Shown: positions 28,602 through 36,612 of the stretch, one piece after another | Layout: every line of letters starts with the position of its first letter | Numbering within the stretch: position 1 is the stretch's first letter | Source of the DNA: Pseudomonas sp. F(2018) | Lineage (GTDB): Bacteria > Pseudomonadota > Gammaproteobacteria > Pseudomonadales > Pseudomonadaceae | Direction: 5' to 3' | DNA: 64,000 nucleotides | NCBI RefSeq assembly: GCF_005508865.1 | Contig: NZ_SCOM01000001.1 | Coordinates: forward strand, 1 to 64,000 | Notes under the pieces: generated by a model | Seen by the model: only the letters and a program-made list of their open reading frames with translations | What the model was told of the DNA's origin: nothing | Databases searched by the model: none | Position numbers and translations under genes: made by a program

Positions 28602-28697
28602 GGGCCAACTCCTGAGCGGGTTCCCAGGATTATGGTGGGTGAAACGCGATTCGGTAAACCCGGCAAACGTGAACTCGTCACATTTGCGCGGTTGTGA

Positions 28698-29144
28698 TCA
28701 CAGCACTGTGACCAGTTCGTGACCGCAGGCGATGCAATGGCTCAGCCATTCGCCGAGGAACAGGTTGAGCTGGGTCTTCTCGTCCGGCTGGTGCATGGCG
28801 GCGTTGGGGTAGGGGTAGATGCCACGGAAGCGCCGGGCGTTTTCCGCGCCGATCACCTCGGCCATGCGTGCGTCATGGTAGGCCCGCACCTCCAGGCGCG
28901 GCACCGGCAGCCAGGGCAGGCTGTGCTCCTGACGCACTTCCAGGGTGGTGGTGTAGGGGCAGTTCTCCGTGACGCGGATCAGCAGCACGCCGAGCAGCAG
29001 GTCGCCCTGGCTCAGGGCGACGCGGCGCTCGCCCTGGGCCTCGCGCATGTCCGGCAGCAGGCGCAGCAGGCGTGCGTAGTTGGCTTCGCAAGCGGCCTGC
29101 AGCTCGACCAGGTCGACCCGGTAACGCTCGCGCAGCAGGTTCAT
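28698..29144 (-). CDS. yqiB: DUF1249 protein (YqiB-like)
   Basis: The 148-residue protein matches the DUF1249/YqiB family by position (between nudF and cpdA) and by pattern: RYRVDLVELQAACEANYARL at the start, LEVRAYHDARMAEVI in the middle and KTQLNLFLGEWLSHCIACGHE near the end. Its biochemical function is not known. The ATG at 29144 overlaps the nudF stop (ATGA). No catalytic motif is recognised. Confidence 0.88.
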   Translation of the reverse strand: MNLLRERYRVDLVELQAACEANYARLLRLLPDMREAQGERRVALSQGDLLLGVLLIRVTENCPYTTTLEVRQEHSLPWLPVPRLEVRAYHDARMAEVIGAENARRFRGIYPYPNAAMHQPDEKTQLNLFLGEWLSHCIACGHELVTVL

Positions 29145-29740
29145 GACCACAGCCCCCGCACTTCCGCGCGGTTCAGCGCCAGCCACTGCAGGGCGATGAT
29201 GCTGGCGGCGTTGTCGATGCGCCCGTCCTTCACCGCCTGCAGCGCATCTTCCAGCGGCCAGACATGCACGCGGATGTCCTCGCCTTCCTCGGCCAGGCCA
29301 TGCACGCCGCCCACGCCCTCGCTGCTGCAGCGACCGACATACAGATGCACGCGTTCGTCGGAGCCGCCGGGGGAGGGGTAATACTGGGTGATGGGCCACA
29401 GTGCGGTCAGTTGCAGGTCGGCCTCTTCCTCGGCCTCGCGGTGGGCCACTTCCTCGGGCTGCTCGTCCTTGTCGATCAGCCCGGCGACCAGCTCCAGCAG
29501 CCAGGGGTTGGCACTCTTGTCCATGGCGCCGACGCGGAACTGCTCGATCAGCACCACGGCATCGCGCTGCGGGTCATAGGGCAGCACGCAGACGGCGTCG
29601 TGGCGCACGAACAGCTCGCGGCTCAGCTGCGGGCCCATGCCGCCGGCGAACTGGCGGTGGCGCAGATGCAGGCGGTCCAGGCGATAGAAGCCCTTGAAGC
29701 AGGTCTCGCGCTGGAGCACCTCGACATCGGCATGTGACAT
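29141..29740 (-). CDS. nudF: ADP-ribose pyrophosphatase (Nudix)
   Basis: NudF hydrolyses ADP-ribose to AMP and ribose 5-phosphate. The 199-residue protein has a Nudix box from G87 to L109: G87, E93, R101-E102 and E105-E106 match the consensus GX5EX7REUXEEXGU. The usual second glycine (position 108) is Asp. Metal-binding glutamates are intact, so activity is expected. ATG 29740 gives MSHADVEVLQRE, a typical start; an upstream in-frame extension lacks homology. It heads the minus-strand operon reaching parC. Confidence 0.92.
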   Translation of the reverse strand: MSHADVEVLQRETCFKGFYRLDRLHLRHRQFAGGMGPQLSRELFVRHDAVCVLPYDPQRDAVVLIEQFRVGAMDKSANPWLLELVAGLIDKDEQPEEVAHREAEEEADLQLTALWPITQYYPSPGGSDERVHLYVGRCSSEGVGGVHGLAEEGEDIRVHVWPLEDALQAVKDGRIDNAASIIALQWLALNRAEVRGLWS

Positions 29741-29960
29741 GCAATTCCCCCTCGTGGCAGGGTCCTTCCCTGCAGAAAATCCAGCCGCCAGTGGCGGGCT
29801 AATGGTGAATGTGCGCGCGGCAACCGCGCTTTGGCAAGGGTTGCCGCTGCGGCCCGGCACTGTCGCCACCGGGTCATTCAATCAAGATAGTGTGACGTCG
29901 ATATGCCGTGCTGTTCGGCATTTATCGTAAATAGCAGTCTTTTTCATTGGCTACCGATGA

Positions 29961-29967
29961 GTATACT
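29961..29967 (+). promoter_or_regulatory. Possible -10 element for the PAS gene
   Basis: TATACT at 29962-29967 lies about 40 nt before the PAS gene start in the nudF/PAS divergent region. T-rich sequence (CTTTTT, near 29940) occupies the -35 area with no good consensus match. The site is a candidate only. Confidence 0.35.
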
Positions 29968-30006
29968 CGGGGCGGTCTGTATCGACTTCAACAGGGAGGT
30001 GGGGGA

Positions 30007-30891
30007 ATGCGCGCTGCAGAGCTGATCGATCTGCTCCGGCAATACGACCCGGACACGGATATCCCGGTGGCCTACACCGATGCCGAATTCGGCGAGCAGC
30101 CGCAGCCGCAGCTGCAGGTGGCCAGCTGTTACAGCACCGGCGACACCCGCTGCTACCAGAACCTGGTGGAGCAGGCCCAGGAGGGCCTGGTGGTGCTCGA
30201 CCCGTTCGGCCGCATCACCTACATGAACCCCTTCATGCAGCAGTTCCTCGGCTACTCGCCGGCCGAGGCGCTCGGCAGGCCGCTGGCCCAGGTGATTTCC
30301 GCTGACCTGGTGGAAGTGGTGCTGATGCAGCGGCGCCAGGGCCCGTCGGCCGAGCGTTATCCGATGCGCATCCAGGCCCGCGACGGCCAGGTGCGCTGGG
30401 TGCAGATGAGCGCCGCGCCGATTCCCAGCGTCGACGGCAGCGACCGTGGCAGCCTGCTGACCATCACCGATATTTCCCACCGCGAGAGCCACGCCGACAA
30501 GCTCGGTGACCAGGAGAGCTTGGGGCAGAAGGTCTGGCGTATCTCCGAACAGCTGGACAGCCTCAAGTCCCTGCGCATGAACCTGCTGGCCGAGCTCGAG
30601 GCCCTGCAGGACTCGCCGCGGATCGCCGCCACGCCCTACTGGCATCAGCAGCGCTACCTCTATCTGGTGCGCCCGCAGAAGGATGGCAAGCGCGTGCGCG
30701 AATACATCGGCGCGCAGCCGGAGCGGATCAGCGAAGCCCTGGCCGCCGTGCGCCGCGAGCAGCGCTACCAGGAAGTCTGCCGCGAGCTGCAGGAGATCGA
30801 GGAAAAGATCCGCACCTCCACCTTCAAGCTCGACAGTTTCCTCTGGGAGCTGACCAAGGTGCCGGAGAACCTGCACAAACTGGTGAGCTAG
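30007..30891 (+). CDS. PAS-domain protein of unknown output
   Basis: The 294-residue protein has a short N-terminal module (1-35, AAELIDLLRQYDPDTDIPVA), one PAS domain (about 48-165, with EGLVVLDPFGRITYMNPFMQ and FLGYSPAEALG) and a C-terminal region with coiled-coil character. That region carries YLYLVRPQKDGKRVREYIGA, a pattern like small RNA/DNA-binding motifs next to recombinases, and an EICREL-type helix. No kinase, GGDEF, HTH or MCP domain is present, so it probably signals through protein contacts. ATG 30007 is preceded by GGGAGGTGGGGGA. It is divergent from nudF. Confidence 0.8.
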   Translation: MRAAELIDLLRQYDPDTDIPVAYTDAEFGEQPQPQLQVASCYSTGDTRCYQNLVEQAQEGLVVLDPFGRITYMNPFMQQFLGYSPAEALGRPLAQVISADLVEVVLMQRRQGPSAERYPMRIQARDGQVRWVQMSAAPIPSVDGSDRGSLLTITDISHRESHADKLGDQESLGQKVWRISEQLDSLKSLRMNLLAELEALQDSPRIAATPYWHQQRYLYLVRPQKDGKRVREYIGAQPERISEALAAVRREQRYQEVCRELQEIEEKIRTSTFKLDSFLWELTKVPENLHKLVS

Positions 30892-30931
30892 AGCCTCGCG
30901 AGCGCTTTTTTCGATGACCGTTCCATGACAG

Positions 30932-30959
30932 ACCGCCCCATTCCGGGGCGGTTGTCGTT
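30932..30959 (+). terminator. Terminator after the PAS gene
   Basis: ACCGCCCC (30932-30939) pairs with GGGGCGGT (30945-30952). A weak T-rich stretch (TGTCGTTT) follows. The stem lies 40 nt after the PAS stop codon and separates that gene from the ThiF cluster promoter region. Confidence 0.55.
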
Positions 30960-30969
30960 TCTGCGTCTC

Positions 30970-31118
30970 GAATATCTGTGATCACATCTATAAATATCAA
31001 TAAAAACAAATACTTATGCTGACTTGTCGTTAATGACAGCGAGGGGTTTTTGGTCCTTGTTGTGCCATTAAAGCGCTGAATAGGATGCCCGCCTCTCCCA
31101 ACTCAGCAGGACGCAACG
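30970..31118 (+). promoter_or_regulatory. AT-rich leader/promoter region of the ThiF cluster
   Basis: Between 30970 and about 31060 the sequence is markedly AT-rich against a GC-rich background and contains the palindrome TGTGATCACA at 30977-30986. A TTGTTG-N18-TAGGAT arrangement near 31056-31086 could be a promoter, followed by GCAGGAC near ATG 31119. Promoter activity is inferred from composition and position only. Confidence 0.4.
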
Positions 31119-32867
31119 ATGAGCCACCCCCAGCCCCCTCTGGATCACGACCAGTTTTACCGCGAACTCACCCTGCGCAACGCCGGGTTCATCAGTACCG
31201 ACGACCAGTGTGGCCTGCGCGAGGCGGTCATCCTCGTGGCCGGCTGCGGCTCGACCGGCGGCAGCGTGATCGAGCTGCTGGTGCGCAGCGGCGCCGAGCA
31301 CCTGATCCTGGCCGACAACGGCAGCTACGAGCTGAACAACGCCAATCGCCAGAACATGGTGGCCAGCGACATCGGCCGGACTAAGGTCGAGGTGTTCGCC
31401 GAGCGCGTGCGGCAGATCAACCCCTACATCAAGCTGGAGCTGCACGGCCACGGCGTGACGCCGGACAACGTCGAGGCCATGGTCGCCCAGGCCGACGTGG
31501 TGGTGGACGCCATCGACGTCACTGGGCGCTCCGGGCTGGAAATGAAGTACCTGCTGCACCGTGTCTGCCAGCGCCAGTACAAGCCGGTGGTGTGCGGCTA
31601 CGACATGGCCGCCGCCCAGTACATCCCGGTGTTCGACTATCGCAACCCGGACCTGGCGGTGCTGGACGACCAGCTCAGCGCCGAGCAGGTGGCCACCCTC
31701 GACCCGATGCAGGCCTGCTCCTACCTGATCCCGGTGGAGTGCGTGCCGCTGGAGATGTACGCCGAGCTGGATCGCCACCTGGCCGGCAAGGACTACACCT
31801 CGCAGCTGGGCATCGCCGCCCACCTGTTCGGCACCCTGGCCACTGCGCTGATCATCGATCTGCTCAATGGCCGCCCGGTGCGCGACGCCATCTATGTCGA
31901 CGTGTGGGAGCTGATCCGCCGTCGCGATGCCCAGGCCGAACGTGAGCACCAACAGCAGCTGGAGCAGGGGCGCCAGGCCCTGGCGCAGTGGCGCCAGCTG
32001 CCGGCGGAGCGCCCCGACGCGTTCTTCCTCGAGCGCTCGGTCAAGCACTACCAGGCGCCCCAGCTGGGCGGCCTGCGCAGCTATCAGCAGTTCTGCATCG
32101 ATCGCCGCGCCGGCATCGCCACCTATGCGATTCCCAACTACCAGCTGGACAACAACCTGACCCGCCAGCTGCTGCGCTTCGCCTTCGTCCACTACGCCAA
32201 GGTCGGCTTCATCAACCCGCAGGTGGCGGCGCTGCGCCAGCTGCACGCCGAGCCGCTGGAGCACCTGGCCCAGGAGGACGTGCATATCGTCCTGGTGCGC
32301 GACAGCGACCAGCAGCTGCTGGCCTATTCCACCCTCAAGGCACCGATCGCCCGCGGCAAGCGCTTCGACGACGAGCAGCGCCCGGCCTTCGGCGTGGAAA
32401 CCGCCTTCGGTCGTGACCTCTACGCGCAGATCGCCGAGCTGCAGGACCTGCCGGTGGAGCAGGTGCGCGAGATCGGTCGGGTGACCAAGGCGCAGATCGG
32501 CGACCCGGTGCTGGAGGCCAAGGCCGGCATGCTGCTGCTCAGCGCCTACGGCCGCCTGCTGTGCAAGACCGACAGCGGCGTGGCGGCGATGGTCGGCGAC
32601 GGCGAGCGCCAGGTCACCCTGCGCAACCTCGGCTTCTTCGGCTTCCGCCCGCAGGTCATGCCGGCGCGTGCCGCCAGCATCCCGGCCGAGCACCTCTACG
32701 CCAACCGCTACCAGGGCCGCGAGGTGCATCCGTTCTGGCTGCGCCTGGATGCCATCGACCGCGAGCGGGTGGCCCAGATCGAAGGCCTGATCGAACTCGA
32801 AGGTGACGAATTCCTTTCCCAGCTGCGCGAAGCCAAGCAGCAGAACAACCTGCACATAGGAGCATGA
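31119..32867 (+). CDS. E1-like (ThiF) adenylyltransferase fused to a LuxI/FeeM-like acyltransferase region
   Basis: This 582-residue protein opens with a ThiF/MoeB-type Rossmann domain (about 30-265): nucleotide loop GCGSTGG (42-48), D66, the ELNNANRQ motif (N73, N76, R77), K89 and the DAIDVTGR segment (D133). These are the ATP/Mg and adenylation residues of E1-like enzymes. The CxxC zinc pairs of MoeB/ThiF are absent. The C-terminal region (about 340-545) looks like a GNAT-fold acyltransferase of LuxI/FeeM type: a VLVRDSDQQLLAYSTL strand pair, VREIGRV (E451, R454) resembling the family E-x-x-R motif, and TLRNLGFFGFRP. No ubiquitin-like partner gene is adjacent. It heads a six-gene overlapping operon. 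The function is inferred, not established. Confidence 0.8.
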   Translation: MSHPQPPLDHDQFYRELTLRNAGFISTDDQCGLREAVILVAGCGSTGGSVIELLVRSGAEHLILADNGSYELNNANRQNMVASDIGRTKVEVFAERVRQINPYIKLELHGHGVTPDNVEAMVAQADVVVDAIDVTGRSGLEMKYLLHRVCQRQYKPVVCGYDMAAAQYIPVFDYRNPDLAVLDDQLSAEQVATLDPMQACSYLIPVECVPLEMYAELDRHLAGKDYTSQLGIAAHLFGTLATALIIDLLNGRPVRDAIYVDVWELIRRRDAQAEREHQQQLEQGRQALAQWRQLPAERPDAFFLERSVKHYQAPQLGGLRSYQQFCIDRRAGIATYAIPNYQLDNNLTRQLLRFAFVHYAKVGFINPQVAALRQLHAEPLEHLAQEDVHIVLVRDSDQQLLAYSTLKAPIARGKRFDDEQRPAFGVETAFGRDLYAQIAELQDLPVEQVREIGRVTKAQIGDPVLEAKAGMLLLSAYGRLLCKTDSGVAAMVGDGERQVTLRNLGFFGFRPQVMPARAASIPAEHLYANRYQGREVHPFWLRLDAIDRERVAQIEGLIELEGDEFLSQLREAKQQNNLHIGA

Positions 32868-34084
32868 ACATGAACGGTATCTGGAACCAACAGCAGCAAG
32901 ACATCCGCGCCCACTACCTGGCCGTCGGCCGCCAGCTGGTGCGCCCCACCTCGGCCCAGCGTGATCAGGAGCTGGGCTTCGACCGCGAACTGTGGCGCGC
33001 CCTGGGCAGCAGCGGCCTGTTCGGCGTGCACATGCCCAAGCAGTACGGTGGCCAGGGCCTCGGCATCTGGGAATTCTCCGCCGCGCTGGAAGGCTTCTCC
33101 GAAGGCTGCCAGGACATGGGTGTGCTGGTGTCCTTCGTCGCCCAAGTGGCCCTGGTGCAGGCCGCGCTGATCAGCTACGGCAGCGAGGAGCAGCTGCAGC
33201 GCTGGCTGCCGCCGCTGATCAGCGGCGAGAAGATCGGCTGCTTCGCCATCACCGAGCAGGGCTGCGGTTCCGACGTGCGCTCGCTGAAGCTGGCCGCGCG
33301 TCGCGACGGCAGCGGCTATCGCCTCAACGGCATGAAGTGGAACATCACCAACGCCCCGGTGGCGGATATCTGCATGACCTTCGCCCGCCTGGACGAGGCC
33401 GGTGCCAACGCCATCTCCTGCTTCATCACCGAGACCGCCAAGCCCGGCCTGGTGCAGTCCGCCCCGTTCGAGCTGATGGGCAACCGCGGCACGCCGATCG
33501 GTAGCCTGAGCTTCGACGAGGTGGCGCTGGACGCCGACAGCCTGGTCGGCACCGAGGGCCAGGGCCTGCGCGTGCTGTACTTCGGCTTCCTGGTCGAGCG
33601 CATCTTCACCGGCGTCTCCATCGTCGGCTGCATGCAGCCGGTGATCGACGAGTGCATGCAGTACAGCCTCAAGCGCGAGGCCTTCGGCCGGCCGATCAGC
33701 GACAACCAGTACGTGCAGGGCCACATCGTCCAGGCCTACACCCAGCTGGAGCTGCTGCGCAGCGTGGTCGGCCGCGGCCTGACCGAGCTGGAGCACGGCC
33801 GCGACTGCTCGACCCTGGCGTCGATCATCAAGATGCTGGCCAGCGAGGCGATGCACGAGGCCTGCCTCAACGCCATGCGCATCCACGGCAACTACGGCTA
33901 CCGCCGCGACTTCCACTTCGAGCGCCTGCTGCGCGACTCCATCGGCCTGTTCTTCGCCGGCGGCACCAGCGAGATCCACAAGACCGTGATCTGGGCCAAC
34001 TTGGTGGCCGAGGCGCAGAACCGCAGCAAGGCCAAGGACGACCTGCGCCTGGACGCCTACACCGGCGAAGGAGCCGCGGCATGA
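32864..34084 (+). CDS. Acyl-CoA dehydrogenase family protein
   Basis: The 406-residue protein has the full acyl-CoA dehydrogenase layout: a helical N-domain, the FAD-contact segment CFAITEQGCGSDV (126-138), KWNITNAPVA, and the C-terminal helical domain with REAFGRPI and FFAGGTSEIH. The position of the common catalytic Glu (before GTSEI) is Gly. E245 in LVERIF sits where isovaleryl-CoA-type enzymes place their base, so catalysis is plausible. It overlaps the ThiF gene and the RND gene by 4 nt each. In this setting it may desaturate or oxidise an acyl chain used by the cluster. Confidence 0.88.
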   Translation: MNMNGIWNQQQQDIRAHYLAVGRQLVRPTSAQRDQELGFDRELWRALGSSGLFGVHMPKQYGGQGLGIWEFSAALEGFSEGCQDMGVLVSFVAQVALVQAALISYGSEEQLQRWLPPLISGEKIGCFAITEQGCGSDVRSLKLAARRDGSGYRLNGMKWNITNAPVADICMTFARLDEAGANAISCFITETAKPGLVQSAPFELMGNRGTPIGSLSFDEVALDADSLVGTEGQGLRVLYFGFLVERIFTGVSIVGCMQPVIDECMQYSLKREAFGRPISDNQYVQGHIVQAYTQLELLRSVVGRGLTELEHGRDCSTLASIIKMLASEAMHEACLNAMRIHGNYGYRRDFHFERLLRDSIGLFFAGGTSEIHKTVIWANLVAEAQNRSKAKDDLRLDAYTGEGAAA

Positions 34085-36612
34085 AGACTCGCGCCGTCGA
34101 GTTGCTCTCCTGGATGCTGCATCGGCCCTGGCTGATGCTCGCCATCCTGCTGCTGATCAGCACCGCGGCGGTGGTCGCGGTGGGTCGGCTGGAGATCAAC
34201 AGCACTCCCTACATGATCGACAAGAGCCACCCCAGCCGGGTAGCCGATGCAGACAACAAGCGCCTGTTCTCCAACACCGGCGAGCAGGCCTTCGTCGCCC
34301 TGGAGAATCCCCAGGGCAATATCTTCAACACCAAGAGCCTGGCCCAGGTGGCCGAGCTGACTCGCGCCTTCCAGGCCATCGAGATGGTGCAGCCGGGCGA
34401 CAGCGACAAGCTGCGCGCCCTGCGCGGCGATGCCCGCCTGGAGGCGGATGTCGACGCCATCCTCGAAGGCGGCCTGACCCCGGCCGACCAGCCGCGCCTG
34501 GTCGCGCTCAAGCAGCGCCTTGCCGAGGCCGGCGAGCTCAGCCATACCCAGGAAGCCTGGCTGGACAGCCTGCACACCCGCCTGGTGCCGATCCGCAAGG
34601 TACGCAGCCTGGTGACCGTGGAGAACCTGCTGACCGTCGACGAGGCGCTCGACGTGCATGCGCTGATGCCGCGCGTGCCGCAGGACAAGGCCGCGCTCGA
34701 CGCCCTGCGCGCCGAGGCCATGGGCAACCCGCTGTTCCTCGACAGCCTGGTCTCGCGTGACGGCAGTGCCACCACCATCCAGGTCGAGTTCAACATCGCC
34801 CAGGATGATTCGCCGGCCATGCTGCAGGTCTATCAGGCCATCGTCGACATCACCGACAAGGTGCAGGGCGATGACCGCATCTACCTCAGCGGCCCGCCGA
34901 TGATCGCCGCGCAGACCGCGTCGAACATGGAGAAGGACAACCAGACCCTACTGCCGGCTGTGCTGCTGGTGATCCTGACGATCCTGTTCATCAGCTTCGG
35001 CCGCCTGCAGGGCGTGGTCGCGCCGCTGCTGATCGCCATCTTCAGCCTGATCTGGACCCTGGGTCTGATGGCCGCCTGCGGGGTGAAGCAGAACATCATC
35101 ACCTCGATCATGCCGGTGTTCATCATCTCCATCGCGGTGTGCGACGCCATCCACTTCCTCGCCGACTACTACCGCAACCTGCCGCCCAACCCGGACCGCC
35201 AGGCGCGCATCGACACCGCCTTCAAGGTGATGCAGCAGCTGTTCTGGCCGATGTTCGTGACCTGCATGACCACCCTGGTCGGCTTCTTCTCGCTGATCTG
35301 GACCGACGTCACCTTCATCCGCGAGTTCGGCATCTTCACCGGCTTCGGCATCTTCTTCGCCTGGCTGATCACCATCGTCTTCCTGCCGGCCATCGTCATC
35401 CTGTGGAAGGCCGAGCCGCCGCGCCACGGCCTGCTGGTCAGCGACCGCCTGGACCGCATGATCGCCGCCCTCGGCCACTTCGCCCGCTACGGCAAGAAGC
35501 TGGCCCTGGGCATGCTGGTGGCCATCGTGCTGTGCAGCTGGTACGTGGTGGAGAACCTCACCGTGGACAACCAGGTGATCGGCTACTTCGAGGAAGACAG
35601 TCGCATCCGCCAGGACGACGCGGCGATCAACGCCAAGTTCGGTGGCACCACGCCGATCAGCATCATGATCGAGAGCGGCAAGGTCGATGCCTTCAAGGAT
35701 CCGGCGGTGATCGAGGCCGTGGCCAAGCTGCAGGAGCACCTGCGCCAGCAGCAGCTGGTCGGCTTCACCTATTCGCCGGCCGACTTCGTCAAGCGCCTGC
35801 ACCAGGTGACCCAGGATGAGTTCGCCGCCGAGCACTACCGCCTGCCGAGCGATATTAGCGGCAGCCTGCTTGCCCAGTACTACCTGCTGTACGAGAACGC
35901 CAACGGTCGCGACCTGTTCGACGTGGTCGACCGCCGCTTCCAGAACGGCCGGGTGCTGGCCATCCTGCACACCGACCGCTCCTCGGAAGTCGGCGCGCTG
36001 ATGCGCGATGCCCTGGACTACGCCCGCGAGGTGCTGCCGGCCGGCATGACCGTGCGCGTGTCCGGCTACGGCGAAGTGTTGGTGGCCACCACCGACGCGG
36101 TGGTGTGGGGGCAGATCAACAGCATCCTGTCGTCGCCGGCGCTGATCGTGCTGATGGTCATGGCCATGTTCCACTCGATTCGCCTGGGCTTCGTCGCCCT
36201 GCTGCCGCTGCTGTTCACCCTGGTGGGCATCAGCGGGCTGATGGCGCTGAGCGGCACCGATCTGGACATCGGCACCTCGATCATCGCGGCGATCTCCTTC
36301 GGCATCGGCATCGACTACGCGATCCACGTGATCGCCGCCATGCGCCACAGCCAGGGCGCGCCCCAGGAGGCCACCCAGTACGCCCTGCGGCATACCGGCA
36401 AGCCGATCCTGATCAACACCCTGGCGCTGGGTCTGGGCTTCCTGGTGCTGTGCCTGTCGGGCTACCAGTCGCTGGTTAACCTGGGCTTCTTCATCTCGCT
36501 GACCATGCTGTTCGCCGCGCTGTTCGCCCTGCTGGTGCTGCCGGTGTTCGTGCGTACCCGCCAGGAGCCGCAGGCCTCGGCGCAGCTGCAGTCGGAGCCG
36601 GCCAATGCGTAA
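34081..36612 (+). CDS. RND/MMPL-family exporter (HAE3 type)
   Basis: The 843-residue protein has twelve expected membrane segments: TM1 near 14-36, then a periplasmic loop (about 40-285), a six-helix block, a second periplasmic loop (about 500-680) and a second block. Helix motifs IAVCDAIHFLADYY and GIGIDYAIHVIAAM carry the conserved aspartates of MMPL/HAE3 proton relays. Such single-gene RND proteins move lipids or hydrophobic metabolites; no membrane-fusion protein is encoded beside it. ATG 34081 overlaps the dehydrogenase stop, and its end overlaps the next gene by 8 nt. Confidence 0.9.
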   Translation: MKTRAVELLSWMLHRPWLMLAILLLISTAAVVAVGRLEINSTPYMIDKSHPSRVADADNKRLFSNTGEQAFVALENPQGNIFNTKSLAQVAELTRAFQAIEMVQPGDSDKLRALRGDARLEADVDAILEGGLTPADQPRLVALKQRLAEAGELSHTQEAWLDSLHTRLVPIRKVRSLVTVENLLTVDEALDVHALMPRVPQDKAALDALRAEAMGNPLFLDSLVSRDGSATTIQVEFNIAQDDSPAMLQVYQAIVDITDKVQGDDRIYLSGPPMIAAQTASNMEKDNQTLLPAVLLVILTILFISFGRLQGVVAPLLIAIFSLIWTLGLMAACGVKQNIITSIMPVFIISIAVCDAIHFLADYYRNLPPNPDRQARIDTAFKVMQQLFWPMFVTCMTTLVGFFSLIWTDVTFIREFGIFTGFGIFFAWLITIVFLPAIVILWKAEPPRHGLLVSDRLDRMIAALGHFARYGKKLALGMLVAIVLCSWYVVENLTVDNQVIGYFEEDSRIRQDDAAINAKFGGTTPISIMIESGKVDAFKDPAVIEAVAKLQEHLRQQQLVGFTYSPADFVKRLHQVTQDEFAAEHYRLPSDISGSLLAQYYLLYENANGRDLFDVVDRRFQNGRVLAILHTDRSSEVGALMRDALDYAREVLPAGMTVRVSGYGEVLVATTDAVVWGQINSILSSPALIVLMVMAMFHSIRLGFVALLPLLFTLVGISGLMALSGTDLDIGTSIIAAISFGIGIDYAIHVIAAMRHSQGAPQEATQYALRHTGKPILINTLALGLGFLVLCLSGYQSLVNLGFFISLTMLFAALFALLVLPVFVRTRQEPQASAQLQSEPANA

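Noticed and set aside
28668..28682. CGTGA-N5-TCACA resembling a Vfr/CRP site upstream of cpdA
   Set aside because: The half-sites are separated by 5 rather than 6 nt, so the match to the Vfr/CRP consensus is not convincing, although Vfr control of cpdA would make sense.
33946..33990. Acyl-CoA dehydrogenase as a catalytically dead protein
   Set aside because: The missing Glu before GTSEI is compensated by E245 in the isovaleryl-type position.
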